Source: an uncultured Flavobacteriales bacterium
GTDB lineage: Bacteria; Bacteroidota; Bacteroidia; Flavobacteriales; Vicingaceae
DNA length: 10,236 bases
Direction of reading: 5' to 3'
Assembly (NCBI GenBank): GCA_913052515.1
Contig: CAJXFJ010000029.1
Location: forward strand, 1 to 10,236
Of this stretch, positions 1-7,052 are shown piece after piece. The notes under the pieces are model-generated. The model had not been told where the DNA came from. It made no database searches and saw nothing but the letters and a program-made list of their open reading frames with translations. Every line of letters starts with the position of its first letter. The stretch's first letter is position 1. A program made the translations under genes and the position numbers.

Positions 1-344
1 CTGGTATTTTAAGTGGAAAATACAACGATGGGATGCCAGAAGAAACTCGTCTTTCTATGGAAGGTTTAGAGTGGTTGAAGGATGCAAATTTGGTAGAAGA
101 AAAACTAGCAAAAGTGAGAAAACTCACTGAGTTTGCTAAAGAATTAGGCACAACTATGCCAAAACTAGCTATTGCATGGACACTTAAAAATGAAAACGTA
201 ACAACTGCTATTTTGGGAGCTTCCAAAAAATCACAGCTAGAAGAAACTTTAACGGTTATTGATGACTTAGAATTACTAGATGCTGAAGCAATTGAAAAAA
301 TTGAAGAAATTCTAGATAATAAGCCTTACAAGCCTGATTTTTAA
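1..344 (+). CDS. Aldo/keto reductase, Kv-beta-like family, C-terminal part (5' truncated)
   Basis: The reading frame is already open at base 3 and starts upstream of the window, so the ATG at 33 is an internal methionine. The first visible residues, GILSGKYNDGMPEETRL, match the loop after the (beta/alpha)8-barrel strand seen in voltage-gated potassium channel beta-subunit-like aldo/keto reductases. The later stretches TMPKLAIAWTLKN and TTAILGASKKSQLEE match the C-terminal NADPH-binding segment of the family, where the S-K/R and Q-L-E-E residues contact the cofactor phosphate. Enzymes of this family are cytosolic NADPH-dependent carbonyl reductases; the substrate cannot be told from this piece. 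The C-terminus (KPYKPDF) looks intact. The stop codon lies in TTAA at 341-344, shared with the convergent receiver gene. The family assignment is firm; catalytic Asp/Tyr/Lys/His lie outside the window. Confidence 0.9.
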   Translation, partial: GILSGKYNDGMPEETRLSMEGLEWLKDANLVEEKLAKVRKLTEFAKELGTTMPKLAIAWTLKNENVTTAILGASKKSQLEETLTVIDDLELLDAEAIEKIEEILDNKPYKPDF

Positions 345-757
345 CCCAATATTTCTTCTAACTGCAACTTTAAAGATTTTGAAGAATGGGTGAGGAAAAT
401 AAATCCATCTGGGTTTATTTCCTTCACCCATTTTTGTGTTTCACAATCATGCGCATCGCACATCATGTAAAAAGGTATATCGTAATCTGATTTGATTGCC
501 TTTGCTATTTGGTACCCACTAAATTGACCGCTTAAATCACAATTAATTAATAAAACATCTGGCTGATAGCTTGCTATTGCTTTTTCAACTTGGTTGGTGG
601 TTGCTGCTGCACCTATATACAAATGATTTAATTCTATTATTTCATCGGCTATTCGCTTAACACAAGTTGGACTCGTATCCACAATTAATACTTGTTTAGC
701 CAGTTGATAAACTTGATGAATAGGTTTTCTTGTTGAGAAAAAGTTGGTCAGTGTCAT
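341..757 (-). CDS. Stand-alone receiver-like (CheY-fold) protein lacking the usual phospho-acceptor Asp
   Basis: This is a protein of 138 residues when started at the ATG at 757. A longer reading to a TTG at 802 is possible, but a promoter-like element at 785-811 would then overlap the coding region, so the ATG is preferred. Residues 22-137 follow the receiver-domain pattern: VLIVDTSP (first acidic site, D27), PDVLLINCDLSG (beta3), IPFYMMCDAHD (beta4) and PDGFIFLTHSS (beta5). In my alignment the phospho-acceptor position is N72, the conserved Thr/Ser is C100, the conserved Lys is L122, and the second acidic residue after D27 is Thr. D74, two residues on, is the only nearby Asp. The domain is therefore probably a pseudo-receiver working by protein contact rather than phosphorylation. 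There is no output domain. It lies 78 bases downstream of the TPR/HTH regulator on the same strand. The fold call is moderately sure, the loss of phosphorylation less so. Confidence 0.7.
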   Translation of the reverse strand: MTLTNFFSTRKPIHQVYQLAKQVLIVDTSPTCVKRIADEIIELNHLYIGAAATTNQVEKAIASYQPDVLLINCDLSGQFSGYQIAKAIKSDYDIPFYMMCDAHDCETQKWVKEINPDGFIFLTHSSKSLKLQLEEILG

Positions 758-784
758 TTTGATTGATTTGTTAGATGCAATGTA

Positions 785-811
785 AAAACATATCGCAATC
801 AACTAATCAAA
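785..811 (-). promoter_or_regulatory. Possible Bacteroidota-type promoter for the receiver-like gene
   Basis: On the minus strand a TTTG (808-811) is followed after 15 bases by TATGTTTT (785-792), which fits the Bacteroidota -7 box TAnnTTTG at seven of eight positions. The spacing is slightly shorter than the usual 17-19. A transcript starting a few bases further would have a leader of about 20 bases before the ATG at 757. In AT-rich DNA such matches occur by chance, so this is a weak call. Confidence 0.3.
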
Positions 812-835
812 CCATCATGGACAAAAGGCGGACAA

Positions 836-2539
836 CTACAATTGATGGACATAATCCTCAATACTTACTAGCTTTTCGGCAACCAATTTCTTCTTTAATC
901 TAAATCTAGATTTGGTGACACTTTCAGTAGAAATTCCCAAGGTATCTGCAATTTCTGAATGACTCATATTTAAACGAGTTAAAGCTAAAAGTCGCTTTTC
1001 CCCTTTGGTAAAGTCAAAGCTTGACTTGGATAATTTTTCAAAAAATCCCGGATGAACTCGCTCAAATAAAGTTTTAAAACGAGTCCAATCCTCGTCAGTT
1101 AATATTTTTAATTCGGACAATTGCTCCAACTCTTCAGACTTGGTGTTTTTCAAGAGTTCCAATTCTTCTTCCTTTTCAATTACTTTTTGCTGAAACTTCT
1201 TAATGGATTTATTCTTATCCATTAACTCTCTTGTATAAAGTATTAACTCAGATTTATGACTTTCTAACTCCTGTTTGCTATTCTGAAGCTCAAGTTCTAC
1301 CACTTTCTTTTCTTGTTCTCTTTTTCTTGCTCGAAGTCTAAAAATCAATACTAAGGCAATCAATAAGAAAGACAATCCTATAAAAAACACCAACAATACC
1401 CTTTGATTTGCCTTTTCTAGTTCTTGTTCACTTTTAAGTTGCTTGATTTCAGCTTCCTTTTTCGAGAAGTCATATTTTCGTTGGTATTGCTCAATCGCTG
1501 CATTTTGCTCCTCCACATAAATGGAATCATCGAAACGCATTGTCATATCTAGATAGTCTAATGCTTCTTTGTATTTACCTGCTGCTCTGTATGCATTTGA
1601 AACATAATATGCTGCATCTTTAATTCGATAAAGACTTTTATATTTCAAAGTAGTGTCTAGTGATCTTAAGGTATAATGAATCGCTGAATCATATAAACCC
1701 AATCCTTCATAGCTCCTCCCAATGGCTCCTAATGAATAACCTATTCCCCAACCATCATGTATTTTCTCTTTTAGATAAAGGGATTTTTTATTGTAGTACA
1801 AAGCACTATCGTAATTAGCCATGTTTCTAAAACAATAAGCAATATTTGAATAATGCTTCCCTAATGAAAAGTAATCTGTATCATTTACAAACTGCATTGA
1901 TTTCTTTAAGGTGTCAATCGCTTCTAAATTTCTGCCCATTTTGCCAATTGCTGCAGCAAAATTGTTGTAACAGCGGGCTACTTGGTACCAATTACCTACT
2001 TTCTTGTAATGCTCTATTGCTTGTAAATTATACTTTTCTGAAAGATTTAGCTTGCCGGCATGCCTATATGTTTCAGCTAAACTACTTTCAGCAATCGCCA
2101 TGGTTAAAAAATCACCTTTACGCTCGCTTAATTCAAGTGCTTTTATTCCATAATCTACCGCTAAATCGAGCTGATTTTGATCTAAGTAATTTTCAGCTAA
2201 TCGTGTAAATGACTTGACCATTAAAAGCGTGTCATTAACTTGCTTTGAAATGTCAAGCATTTTCATAAACATAGGTTCTGCTTCTTCAAATAGCCCATAA
2301 TTTGCTTTGATTTCCCCTATTTCATTAAAAGCTTGATGCTTAATGCTAAGTGACCATTGATTAGTTTCTACAATATCAACAATTGAATGAAAAGCACTAT
2401 CAAACGAATAAATCCCATTAATTCTAATCTTTTTTAATGACTCTATTTCTCGAAATAAGCTCGTTGAATCTGAACTAGCCAAAACTATCTGCGAAAAGAA
2501 ACTGAATAGAATTAATAGTGTAAACTTACTTCTCAACAT
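836..2539 (-). CDS. Membrane-anchored TPR regulator with C-terminal LuxR-type HTH
   Basis: The protein has 567 residues from the ATG at 2539. The reading frame extends further upstream, but this ATG opens a clear signal peptide (MLRSKFTLLILFSFFSQIVLA, residues 1-21), so it is chosen. Residues of about 70-345 are tandem tetratricopeptide repeats, with repeated patterns such as AVDYGIKALEL, AIDTLKKSMQF, SALYYNKKSLYLKEK and EALDYLDMTMRF. One transmembrane helix follows (about 381-401, VLLVFFIGLSFLLIALVLIF), then a charged coiled coil (about 402-480) and a helix-turn-helix (about 511-556; GEKRLLALTRLNMSHSEIADTLGIS). The topology would place the TPRs in the periplasm and the HTH in the cytoplasm. 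This architecture is common and largely uncharacterised in Bacteroidota. No kinase or receiver domain is present, so signalling is presumably by conformational change or protein contact. The gene is divergent from the glycosyltransferase-like gene and lies upstream of the receiver-like gene on the same strand; either could be a target, but that is inference. Confidence 0.88.
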   Translation of the reverse strand: MLRSKFTLLILFSFFSQIVLASSDSTSLFREIESLKKIRINGIYSFDSAFHSIVDIVETNQWSLSIKHQAFNEIGEIKANYGLFEEAEPMFMKMLDISKQVNDTLLMVKSFTRLAENYLDQNQLDLAVDYGIKALELSERKGDFLTMAIAESSLAETYRHAGKLNLSEKYNLQAIEHYKKVGNWYQVARCYNNFAAAIGKMGRNLEAIDTLKKSMQFVNDTDYFSLGKHYSNIAYCFRNMANYDSALYYNKKSLYLKEKIHDGWGIGYSLGAIGRSYEGLGLYDSAIHYTLRSLDTTLKYKSLYRIKDAAYYVSNAYRAAGKYKEALDYLDMTMRFDDSIYVEEQNAAIEQYQRKYDFSKKEAEIKQLKSEQELEKANQRVLLVFFIGLSFLLIALVLIFRLRARKREQEKKVVELELQNSKQELESHKSELILYTRELMDKNKSIKKFQQKVIEKEEELELLKNTKSEELEQLSELKILTDEDWTRFKTLFERVHPGFFEKLSKSSFDFTKGEKRLLALTRLNMSHSEIADTLGISTESVTKSRFRLKKKLVAEKLVSIEDYVHQL

Positions 2540-2543
2540 ATAG

Positions 2544-2572
2544 CGAAGATAAAACAAAGCATGTATATCAAA
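2544..2572 (-). promoter_or_regulatory. Possible promoter of the TPR/HTH regulator
   Basis: On the minus strand TTTG (2569-2572) is separated by 17 bases from TATCTTCG (2544-2551), a seven-of-eight match to TAnnTTTG with standard spacing. The box ends only four bases before the ATG at 2539, so a transcript from it would have almost no leader. Either the mRNA is leaderless or the match is chance. Confidence 0.3.
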
Positions 2573-2575
2573 TGG

Positions 2576-2583
2576 TATATTTG
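2576..2583 (+). promoter_or_regulatory. Possible -7 box ahead of the first glycosyltransferase-like gene
   Basis: TATATTTG is a full match to the Bacteroidota -7 consensus TAnnTTTG and lies 32 bases before the proposed TTG start at 2616, a reasonable leader. No good TTTG or TTG is present 17-20 bases upstream, so half of the promoter is missing. It sits in the 76-base divergent spacer shared with the TPR/HTH regulator. Confidence 0.25.
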
Positions 2584-2615
2584 AAGTTCCAATTTGAAAA
2601 TAGACTAACTTAACT

Positions 2616-4364
2616 TTGAAAAGCTTTCGTTTTCCCAACATTTATGACCAATACTCTATCAAAAAACATCATTTACTTTTATTAGTAATTGCCTCTTTTT
2701 TAGTTACTCTTTCAATTTTTTCAAAATATGCTTTGCACTTTCCTTATGGAGATGGTCCTGAGTATATAATGATGACAGAATCTTTTTATAACCATGGTAG
2801 TCCCGACTTAAGGCAAGAAGATCCTGAAAGTTATATGAAATATCTTAACTCAAGAAATATTCCTATTCATCGAAATGATGAATACATTAATTATTTCAAC
2901 AAGTTTGAAAAAGACGTTCCTTTTATGAAGGGATATTATCCCTCAGTCATTAATAATTCTAATTGGTACTCTTATCACTTCTGGTTCTACTCACTACTAA
3001 ATGTTCCTTCAAGGTATTTTCTAGAGCTTATAGATGGAGATATACAAATCACTTTTTTGTTAACGAACCTTCTTTTAATCTTTATTGCAATTTGGGTTAT
3101 TATTAACCTAGAAAAACTAAGTTGCGCAGACAAGGTGTTCCTTTCACTTTTTCTAGTTTTTTCGCCTTTACTTTGGTATGTTGATTGGTCTCATGCTGAA
3201 GTTTATAGCGGAGTTCTTGTTTTTTTAGGCACCTTATTTTTCTATTACAGAAAATTATACACTTCCATAATTTTGTTTGTATTAGCATCATTTCAAAATC
3301 AAACAATCGCCATTTTAGCACTATTGGTAAGTATTAATATACTTATCACACAGGGACTATCTAAGAAAACAATTCTAAAGTTATTTCTTTGCAACTTTTG
3401 GGCTTTAATACCCAATCTATTTTATTTTTATTGGTTTAAGGTTGGCTCATTACTTGCCACTGATGGCACCCTTTCAATTGATTCTATTAGTTTTAAGCGT
3501 TTTTGGCACTTTTTCTTTGACCTTAATCAAGGTTTAGTATATGGAATACCTTTAATTCTATTTCTTTTTATTACACTTTTCTTATCTGATATAATTAGAA
3601 AAAAGTCTTTGAAAATTTATTTTTTACTCATTGGTGTTCCAATTATGTCACTGTTTTTTATGCAAGTAACCAATTGGAATGCAGGGAATGTAGTTATTAA
3701 AAGATATGGCGTTTGGATTGCTCCTTTATTTATTATACCTGTTTACTATAGGATTAAAAAAACTAAGCCGAAAACCTTTTACACAGTAATTATCATTTGT
3801 TTAGCAAGCCAAGCTTATGCGTTATTTAGCCAACACGATTTTTCTAAAATATACTGGCATGCTAATCAATTAAAACCAATTGCCAAGTGGACATTAGACA
3901 ATCACCCTTCTTGGTATAATCCTGAAGCTGAGGTTATACTTGAAAGATTAGATCCCGATTCTTATTCTTCTACGGATAGTGTTAGGACATATATAAGAGA
4001 CGACAGCACCATTACCAAGTTTATATTGAGAGAAGGGGCAGTTCAGCAATTCTTACATCGAGGAGTTTCTCCAAAGGTGGTAGACTCATTAGAGAAAAAC
4101 CTTTGTTACTTTGGTGGTTATGCTCAAATCAATTTCGAAGATTTTCAGAAAATTGGATACAAGCAAGCTGATGACCAATATATTCCAATAATTGAAAAAG
4201 TTAAAGAACAAGCTAGATTAGAGAAGCAAAAACAATATTATAAAGATCAAATTTACAACAACCCTGAATGGCTTGAAGGCATTAGAAATCAATCCATTGA
4301 ATGGGGCGTTCCGCTTGAAGAAGCCATAAGCATTAATATTGACTATTTAATTGTAAACAAGTAA
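2616..4364 (+). CDS. Multi-pass membrane protein, putative GT-C type glycosyltransferase (paralog 1)
   Basis: The protein has about 582 residues and no in-frame ATG before residue 52. The frame is closed by TAG at 2601-2603 and TTG at 2616 is the best start. Starting at the ATG at 2769 would delete the first membrane helix and the key acidic loop. Roughly ten hydrophobic segments are visible (about 18-37, 143-165, 173-189, 196-212, 214-243, 254-275, 303-325, 332-352, 365-378, 387-405). Between the first two lies a large, presumably periplasmic loop that opens with YGDGPEY (D46, E49) and ends with YSYHFWFYSLLNVP, a layout like GT-C enzymes of the ArnT/PMT type, where loop-1 acidic residues act in catalysis. 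WSHAEVYSG (H193, E195) and FDLNQGL (301-307) are shared with the next gene. A soluble tail of about 175 residues follows. GT-C enzymes transfer sugars from polyprenyl-phosphate donors outside the inner membrane; acceptor and sugar are unknown. The glycosyltransferase role is inferred from layout. Confidence 0.72.
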   Translation: MKSFRFPNIYDQYSIKKHHLLLLVIASFLVTLSIFSKYALHFPYGDGPEYIMMTESFYNHGSPDLRQEDPESYMKYLNSRNIPIHRNDEYINYFNKFEKDVPFMKGYYPSVINNSNWYSYHFWFYSLLNVPSRYFLELIDGDIQITFLLTNLLLIFIAIWVIINLEKLSCADKVFLSLFLVFSPLLWYVDWSHAEVYSGVLVFLGTLFFYYRKLYTSIILFVLASFQNQTIAILALLVSINILITQGLSKKTILKLFLCNFWALIPNLFYFYWFKVGSLLATDGTLSIDSISFKRFWHFFFDLNQGLVYGIPLILFLFITLFLSDIIRKKSLKIYFLLIGVPIMSLFFMQVTNWNAGNVVIKRYGVWIAPLFIIPVYYRIKKTKPKTFYTVIIICLASQAYALFSQHDFSKIYWHANQLKPIAKWTLDNHPSWYNPEAEVILERLDPDSYSSTDSVRTYIRDDSTITKFILREGAVQQFLHRGVSPKVVDSLEKNLCYFGGYAQINFEDFQKIGYKQADDQYIPIIEKVKEQARLEKQKQYYKDQIYNNPEWLEGIRNQSIEWGVPLEEAISINIDYLIVNK

Positions 4365-4376
4365 TTAAGCAAATTG

Positions 4377-6128
4377 ATGAAACATTTGAATAAGCAGTTT
4401 TGCTTAGTTGTATCCCTGCTAGTACTGTTCCTTATTCTTTTGGGGCACTTTAGTAAAATATCTCCCAAGTACCCTTATGGAGACTCTTTTGAATATATTG
4501 TTACCACACAATCTTGGGTAAATCATGGAACACCAAATATAAAATATCAAGATTTAGATAGCTACATTTCTTACTTAGATGGTAAATCTTTAAAAAGAAA
4601 CAAAGTAAATTACTTCAATTCTTTTCTCAACTATTTGAAATTTTATGAAGAAAATGGAAGTCAAGAAGTAAACGATTGGACCCTTCAACAGGCTGGTATT
4701 TTTGTTGCAGAAAATGACAAACTTTATTCCTTTCACTTTCCATTTTATAGTCTTTTAAATGCTCCTGCACAATGGGTCTTTCATTCATTAAATGCCGATA
4801 TTCGAATAGCATTTATTGCAACAAACTTACTCTTCTTAATTCTTGCCATATACCTTACCTTTAGAGAAAATAGGTTGCCTTTAGCTGAGCAAATTATACT
4901 AAGCCTGCTATTTCTTTTCTCTCCAGTGTTTTGGTACATAGACTGGCCACATCCAGAGGTTTTTGCGGGTACTATGGTGTATCTAGCTTGTTTATATTTT
5001 TACACCAATAGATTCTATTTCTCGATTTTTCTTTTCTCCATCGCAAGTATGCAGTTTCAACCACTCTTTATCCCCGCATTAATACTTTGTTTATACTTAA
5101 TTTTTAGAGATGGATTTAAATTGAAAACACTTCTTAAGTTATTTGTTTCTAGCTTCTGGGTACTGTTGCCTTCACTTTATTATCTGTACTTTTTCGGTAA
5201 ACCCAATCTAATCATAGATCTTGGTTTCTTAGATTCAAATCTTGTAGAGCTAAAAAGGTTATCTAGTTTCTTTTTTGATTTAAATCAAGGATTAATTATT
5301 GGCATTCCTTTTATACTTCTCATATATCTGTTTTTCTTCATTTCAGATTTAATTAAAAGAAAACCAAGACCCTATCATTTTGCACTTCTTGTAGTACTTT
5401 TCATGAGCTACTTCTTTCTCCAAATGATCAATTGGAATCATGACAATGCTGTTGTTAATCGCTATGTAGTATGGACTAGCATATTTTTTGTTGTAGCCTA
5501 TTTTATGAGAATTAGACGTTTGTCAAAAGTTTTATTTTTTGTACTTGCTTGCATTGGGATTGGAACACAAGCATGGGCAATTTTTTCCCAAAAGAACTTT
5601 CAGGCTATTAATTATGATTCAATGCATCATAATGCCCTTGCAAAATTTGTAATGAGAAACTACCCTTCCTTATACAATCCTGATCCCAGAATATTTAGAT
5701 TAAGAAATAATCCCTTCATGATTTCCACTAACGATTCCGTGAAAGTTTTCACCAATAAGAAAGACACAATCGTAAAAATATTGATTCATAAAAACTCTCT
5801 AAATCAACTGATTCAAAGAGGAATAGAAAAAGAAAAACTGGAGGAGTACAAAGATCAACTTACTTTTTATCAAGATTTTACATACATAAATAAATCAGAT
5901 CTTGACGCTCTTGGATATGTTCAATCACAAGACACTTTGATTAACCGAATAGAAAAAGATAAATACGACAAAATGATTAAAGATGCATCTCAGAGTTTTA
6001 GGAATGACCCATATTGGAGCAGCATTATTCGTAAACAAGCAGAAGAAGCAAACATAAGTTTTGACAGTGCTCTTATTCTGAATGCTAAGTATTCTTATAA
6101 CTCAGGATATTCTAAACGGAATAATTAA
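4377..6128 (+). CDS. Multi-pass membrane protein, putative GT-C type glycosyltransferase (paralog 2)
   Basis: The protein has 583 residues from the ATG at 4377; a TTG directly before it is not needed. It lies 12 bases after paralog 1 and is collinear with it throughout, so the pair is a tandem duplication that has diverged a good deal. Shared landmarks are YPYGDSFEY (D36, E39), YSFHFPFYSLLNAP, WPHPEVFAG, FDLNQGLIIGIP and NWNHDNAVVNRY. About ten membrane segments are followed by a soluble tail from about residue 405. The tail ends with DPYWSSIIRKQAEEANISFD, the counterpart of NPEWLEGIRNQSIEWGVPLE in paralog 1. The role is presumed to be the same class of reaction, sugar transfer from a polyprenyl-phosphate donor, perhaps with another sugar or acceptor. 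No Shine-Dalgarno sequence is visible. Translation probably follows from the same mRNA as paralog 1. Confidence 0.72.
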   Translation: MKHLNKQFCLVVSLLVLFLILLGHFSKISPKYPYGDSFEYIVTTQSWVNHGTPNIKYQDLDSYISYLDGKSLKRNKVNYFNSFLNYLKFYEENGSQEVNDWTLQQAGIFVAENDKLYSFHFPFYSLLNAPAQWVFHSLNADIRIAFIATNLLFLILAIYLTFRENRLPLAEQIILSLLFLFSPVFWYIDWPHPEVFAGTMVYLACLYFYTNRFYFSIFLFSIASMQFQPLFIPALILCLYLIFRDGFKLKTLLKLFVSSFWVLLPSLYYLYFFGKPNLIIDLGFLDSNLVELKRLSSFFFDLNQGLIIGIPFILLIYLFFFISDLIKRKPRPYHFALLVVLFMSYFFLQMINWNHDNAVVNRYVVWTSIFFVVAYFMRIRRLSKVLFFVLACIGIGTQAWAIFSQKNFQAINYDSMHHNALAKFVMRNYPSLYNPDPRIFRLRNNPFMISTNDSVKVFTNKKDTIVKILIHKNSLNQLIQRGIEKEKLEEYKDQLTFYQDFTYINKSDLDALGYVQSQDTLINRIEKDKYDKMIKDASQSFRNDPYWSSIIRKQAEEANISFDSALILNAKYSYNSGYSKRNN

Positions 6129-6263
6129 AGGCATTGAAGATGTGATAATCAAGCAAAAAGCTTAACTAGTGCAATATGTTTGGATATTGAGTATTTAACT
6201 CGGCAAGGAAAGGAATGTCTTAATTTCAACAAAGAGACAACCCTTCGCCAAACTTCTTGAATT

Positions 6264-6290
6264 AGTTTAGCTTTAAAAAGCTGAATAACT
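6264..6290 (+). terminator. Imperfect hairpin, doubtful terminator
   Basis: AGCTT (6269-6273) and AAGCT (6278-6282) form a five-pair stem with a TAAA loop, extended past a bulge by AGTT (6264-6267) with AACT (6287-6290). The stem is AT-rich and has no T-run after it, so it is a poor intrinsic terminator. Its place, about 135 bases after the second glycosyltransferase-like gene, is the only argument for it. Confidence 0.2.
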
Positions 6291-6360
6291 TAACAATTCC
6301 ATTCATTGATATTGATTTTAAAACTTGAGGAATTCAAATAAGCCTTTCTTTGAGCTTACC

Positions 6361-6388
6361 TTTGTTCAAAATGGTCTAATTACATTTG
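6361..6388 (+). promoter_or_regulatory. Probable promoter of the methyltransferase/UbiA/HAD operon
   Basis: TTTG (6361-6364), a 16-base spacer and TACATTTG (6381-6388) match both Bacteroidota promoter boxes exactly, one base short of the usual 17-19 spacing. The start codon is 17 bases after the -7 box, giving a short leader that contains the purine-rich AGAAAGG (6397-6403). A small inverted repeat, TTTGA (6349-6353) with TCAAA (6366-6370), flanks the first box and could be an operator, though it is short enough to be chance. Confidence 0.45.
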
Positions 6389-6404
6389 ATTTCTATAGAA
6401 AGGC

Positions 6405-7049
6405 ATGACAAACAACGAACTTGTAGAATTTTTAAAGAACCAGAATAAAGAAGGAGCTTCTTTTATAGACAAGGTTAAAATTGCATATCGACCAATGGTT
6501 TGCCCTTTTAAAGAATTACTTGAACTCTTGCCAGAAAAAGCAAGTGTATTCGATATTGGTTGTGGATCAGGCATGTTTCTATCTTTAGTTAAAGAGTTCA
6601 GAAATCCAGATCAGTTAGCTGGAATTGAAATTACGTCACAACTAATTGAAAACGCAAAAAAAGTTTTAGATAGCAAAAACACAAACACCAAACTAGAAGT
6701 GTTTGACGGTAAAACAATTCCCGATTTTGTCTCTGATTTTGATTTTATCTTTATGATTGATGTTTTTCATCATATACCTAAAACTCAACAATGGGTATTT
6801 CTAGAACAGCTTTTCACTAAAATGAATAGTGGAGCCAAGCTTGTTTTTAAAGACATTGAAGGAAGCCACCCTTTAAAATATTGGAACAAAATACACGACT
6901 CCTTATTGGCCGGAGAAATTGGTCATGAAGTGAGTAGTAAAAAAGTACGTCAATTCGTTCAGGCTAAAACCTCATTAAAAATTGAATCCTTTTCTAGTAA
7001 ACGAATGCTTCTTTATCCACACTATACTTTTGTGATTGAGAAACAGTAA
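6405..7049 (+). CDS. Class I SAM-dependent methyltransferase
   Basis: This 214-residue cytosolic protein has the Rossmann-fold methyltransferase core. Motif I is FDIGCGSG (49-56). The acidic ribose-binding end of beta2 is GIEIT (73-77, E75). The beta4 region is DFIFMIDVFHHIP (113-125), followed by a beta5 region KLVFKDIEG (145-153). The HH after DV is typical of small-molecule and lipid methyltransferases of the Methyltransf_11/25 type, not of rRNA or DNA enzymes. The C-terminal segment LLYPHYTFVIEK closes the fold. The substrate is not evident. The gene sits three bases before the UbiA-like gene, so a lipid-linked sugar, or a glycan made with it, is a plausible target; this is inference from context. 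It is the first gene of a probable three-gene operon with its own promoter-like element. Confidence 0.85.
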   Translation: MTNNELVEFLKNQNKEGASFIDKVKIAYRPMVCPFKELLELLPEKASVFDIGCGSGMFLSLVKEFRNPDQLAGIEITSQLIENAKKVLDSKNTNTKLEVFDGKTIPDFVSDFDFIFMIDVFHHIPKTQQWVFLEQLFTKMNSGAKLVFKDIEGSHPLKYWNKIHDSLLAGEIGHEVSSKKVRQFVQAKTSLKIESFSSKRMLLYPHYTFVIEKQ

Positions 7050-7052
7050 ATC

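Larger units (their letters stand above)
6129..6404. other. Non-coding spacer of 276 bases
   Basis: No open frame with coding character is visible on either strand here; short frames on the minus strand mostly overlap the methyltransferase gene antisense. It holds an imperfect hairpin in the middle (6264-6290) and a promoter-like element at its 3' end (6361-6388). I saw no remnant of a third glycosyltransferase copy and no mobile-element ends. It separates the glycosyltransferase pair from the methyltransferase/UbiA/HAD operon. Confidence 0.6.

Noticed and set aside
758..802. A 15-residue N-terminal extension of the receiver-like protein from a TTG at 802
   Set aside because: It adds no receiver-fold residues and overlaps the promoter-like element; the ATG at 757 is a better start.
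819..834. GGACAA repeated twice near the end of the TPR/HTH gene
   Set aside because: The copies are direct, short and unpaired with anything else; they form no hairpin and look accidental.
1846..2208. A plus-strand open frame of 120 codons
   Set aside because: It lies wholly antisense inside the TPR repeats of the regulator and its translation is rich in Leu, Cys and Asn with no domain-like pattern.
6151..6163. AAGC-AAAAA-GCTT inverted repeat after the second GT-C gene
   Set aside because: The four-pair stem is too weak and no T-run follows.
6380..6574. A minus-strand open frame of 64 codons reaching into the 276-base spacer
   Set aside because: Most of it is antisense to the methyltransferase, including motif I, and it has no recognisable features.
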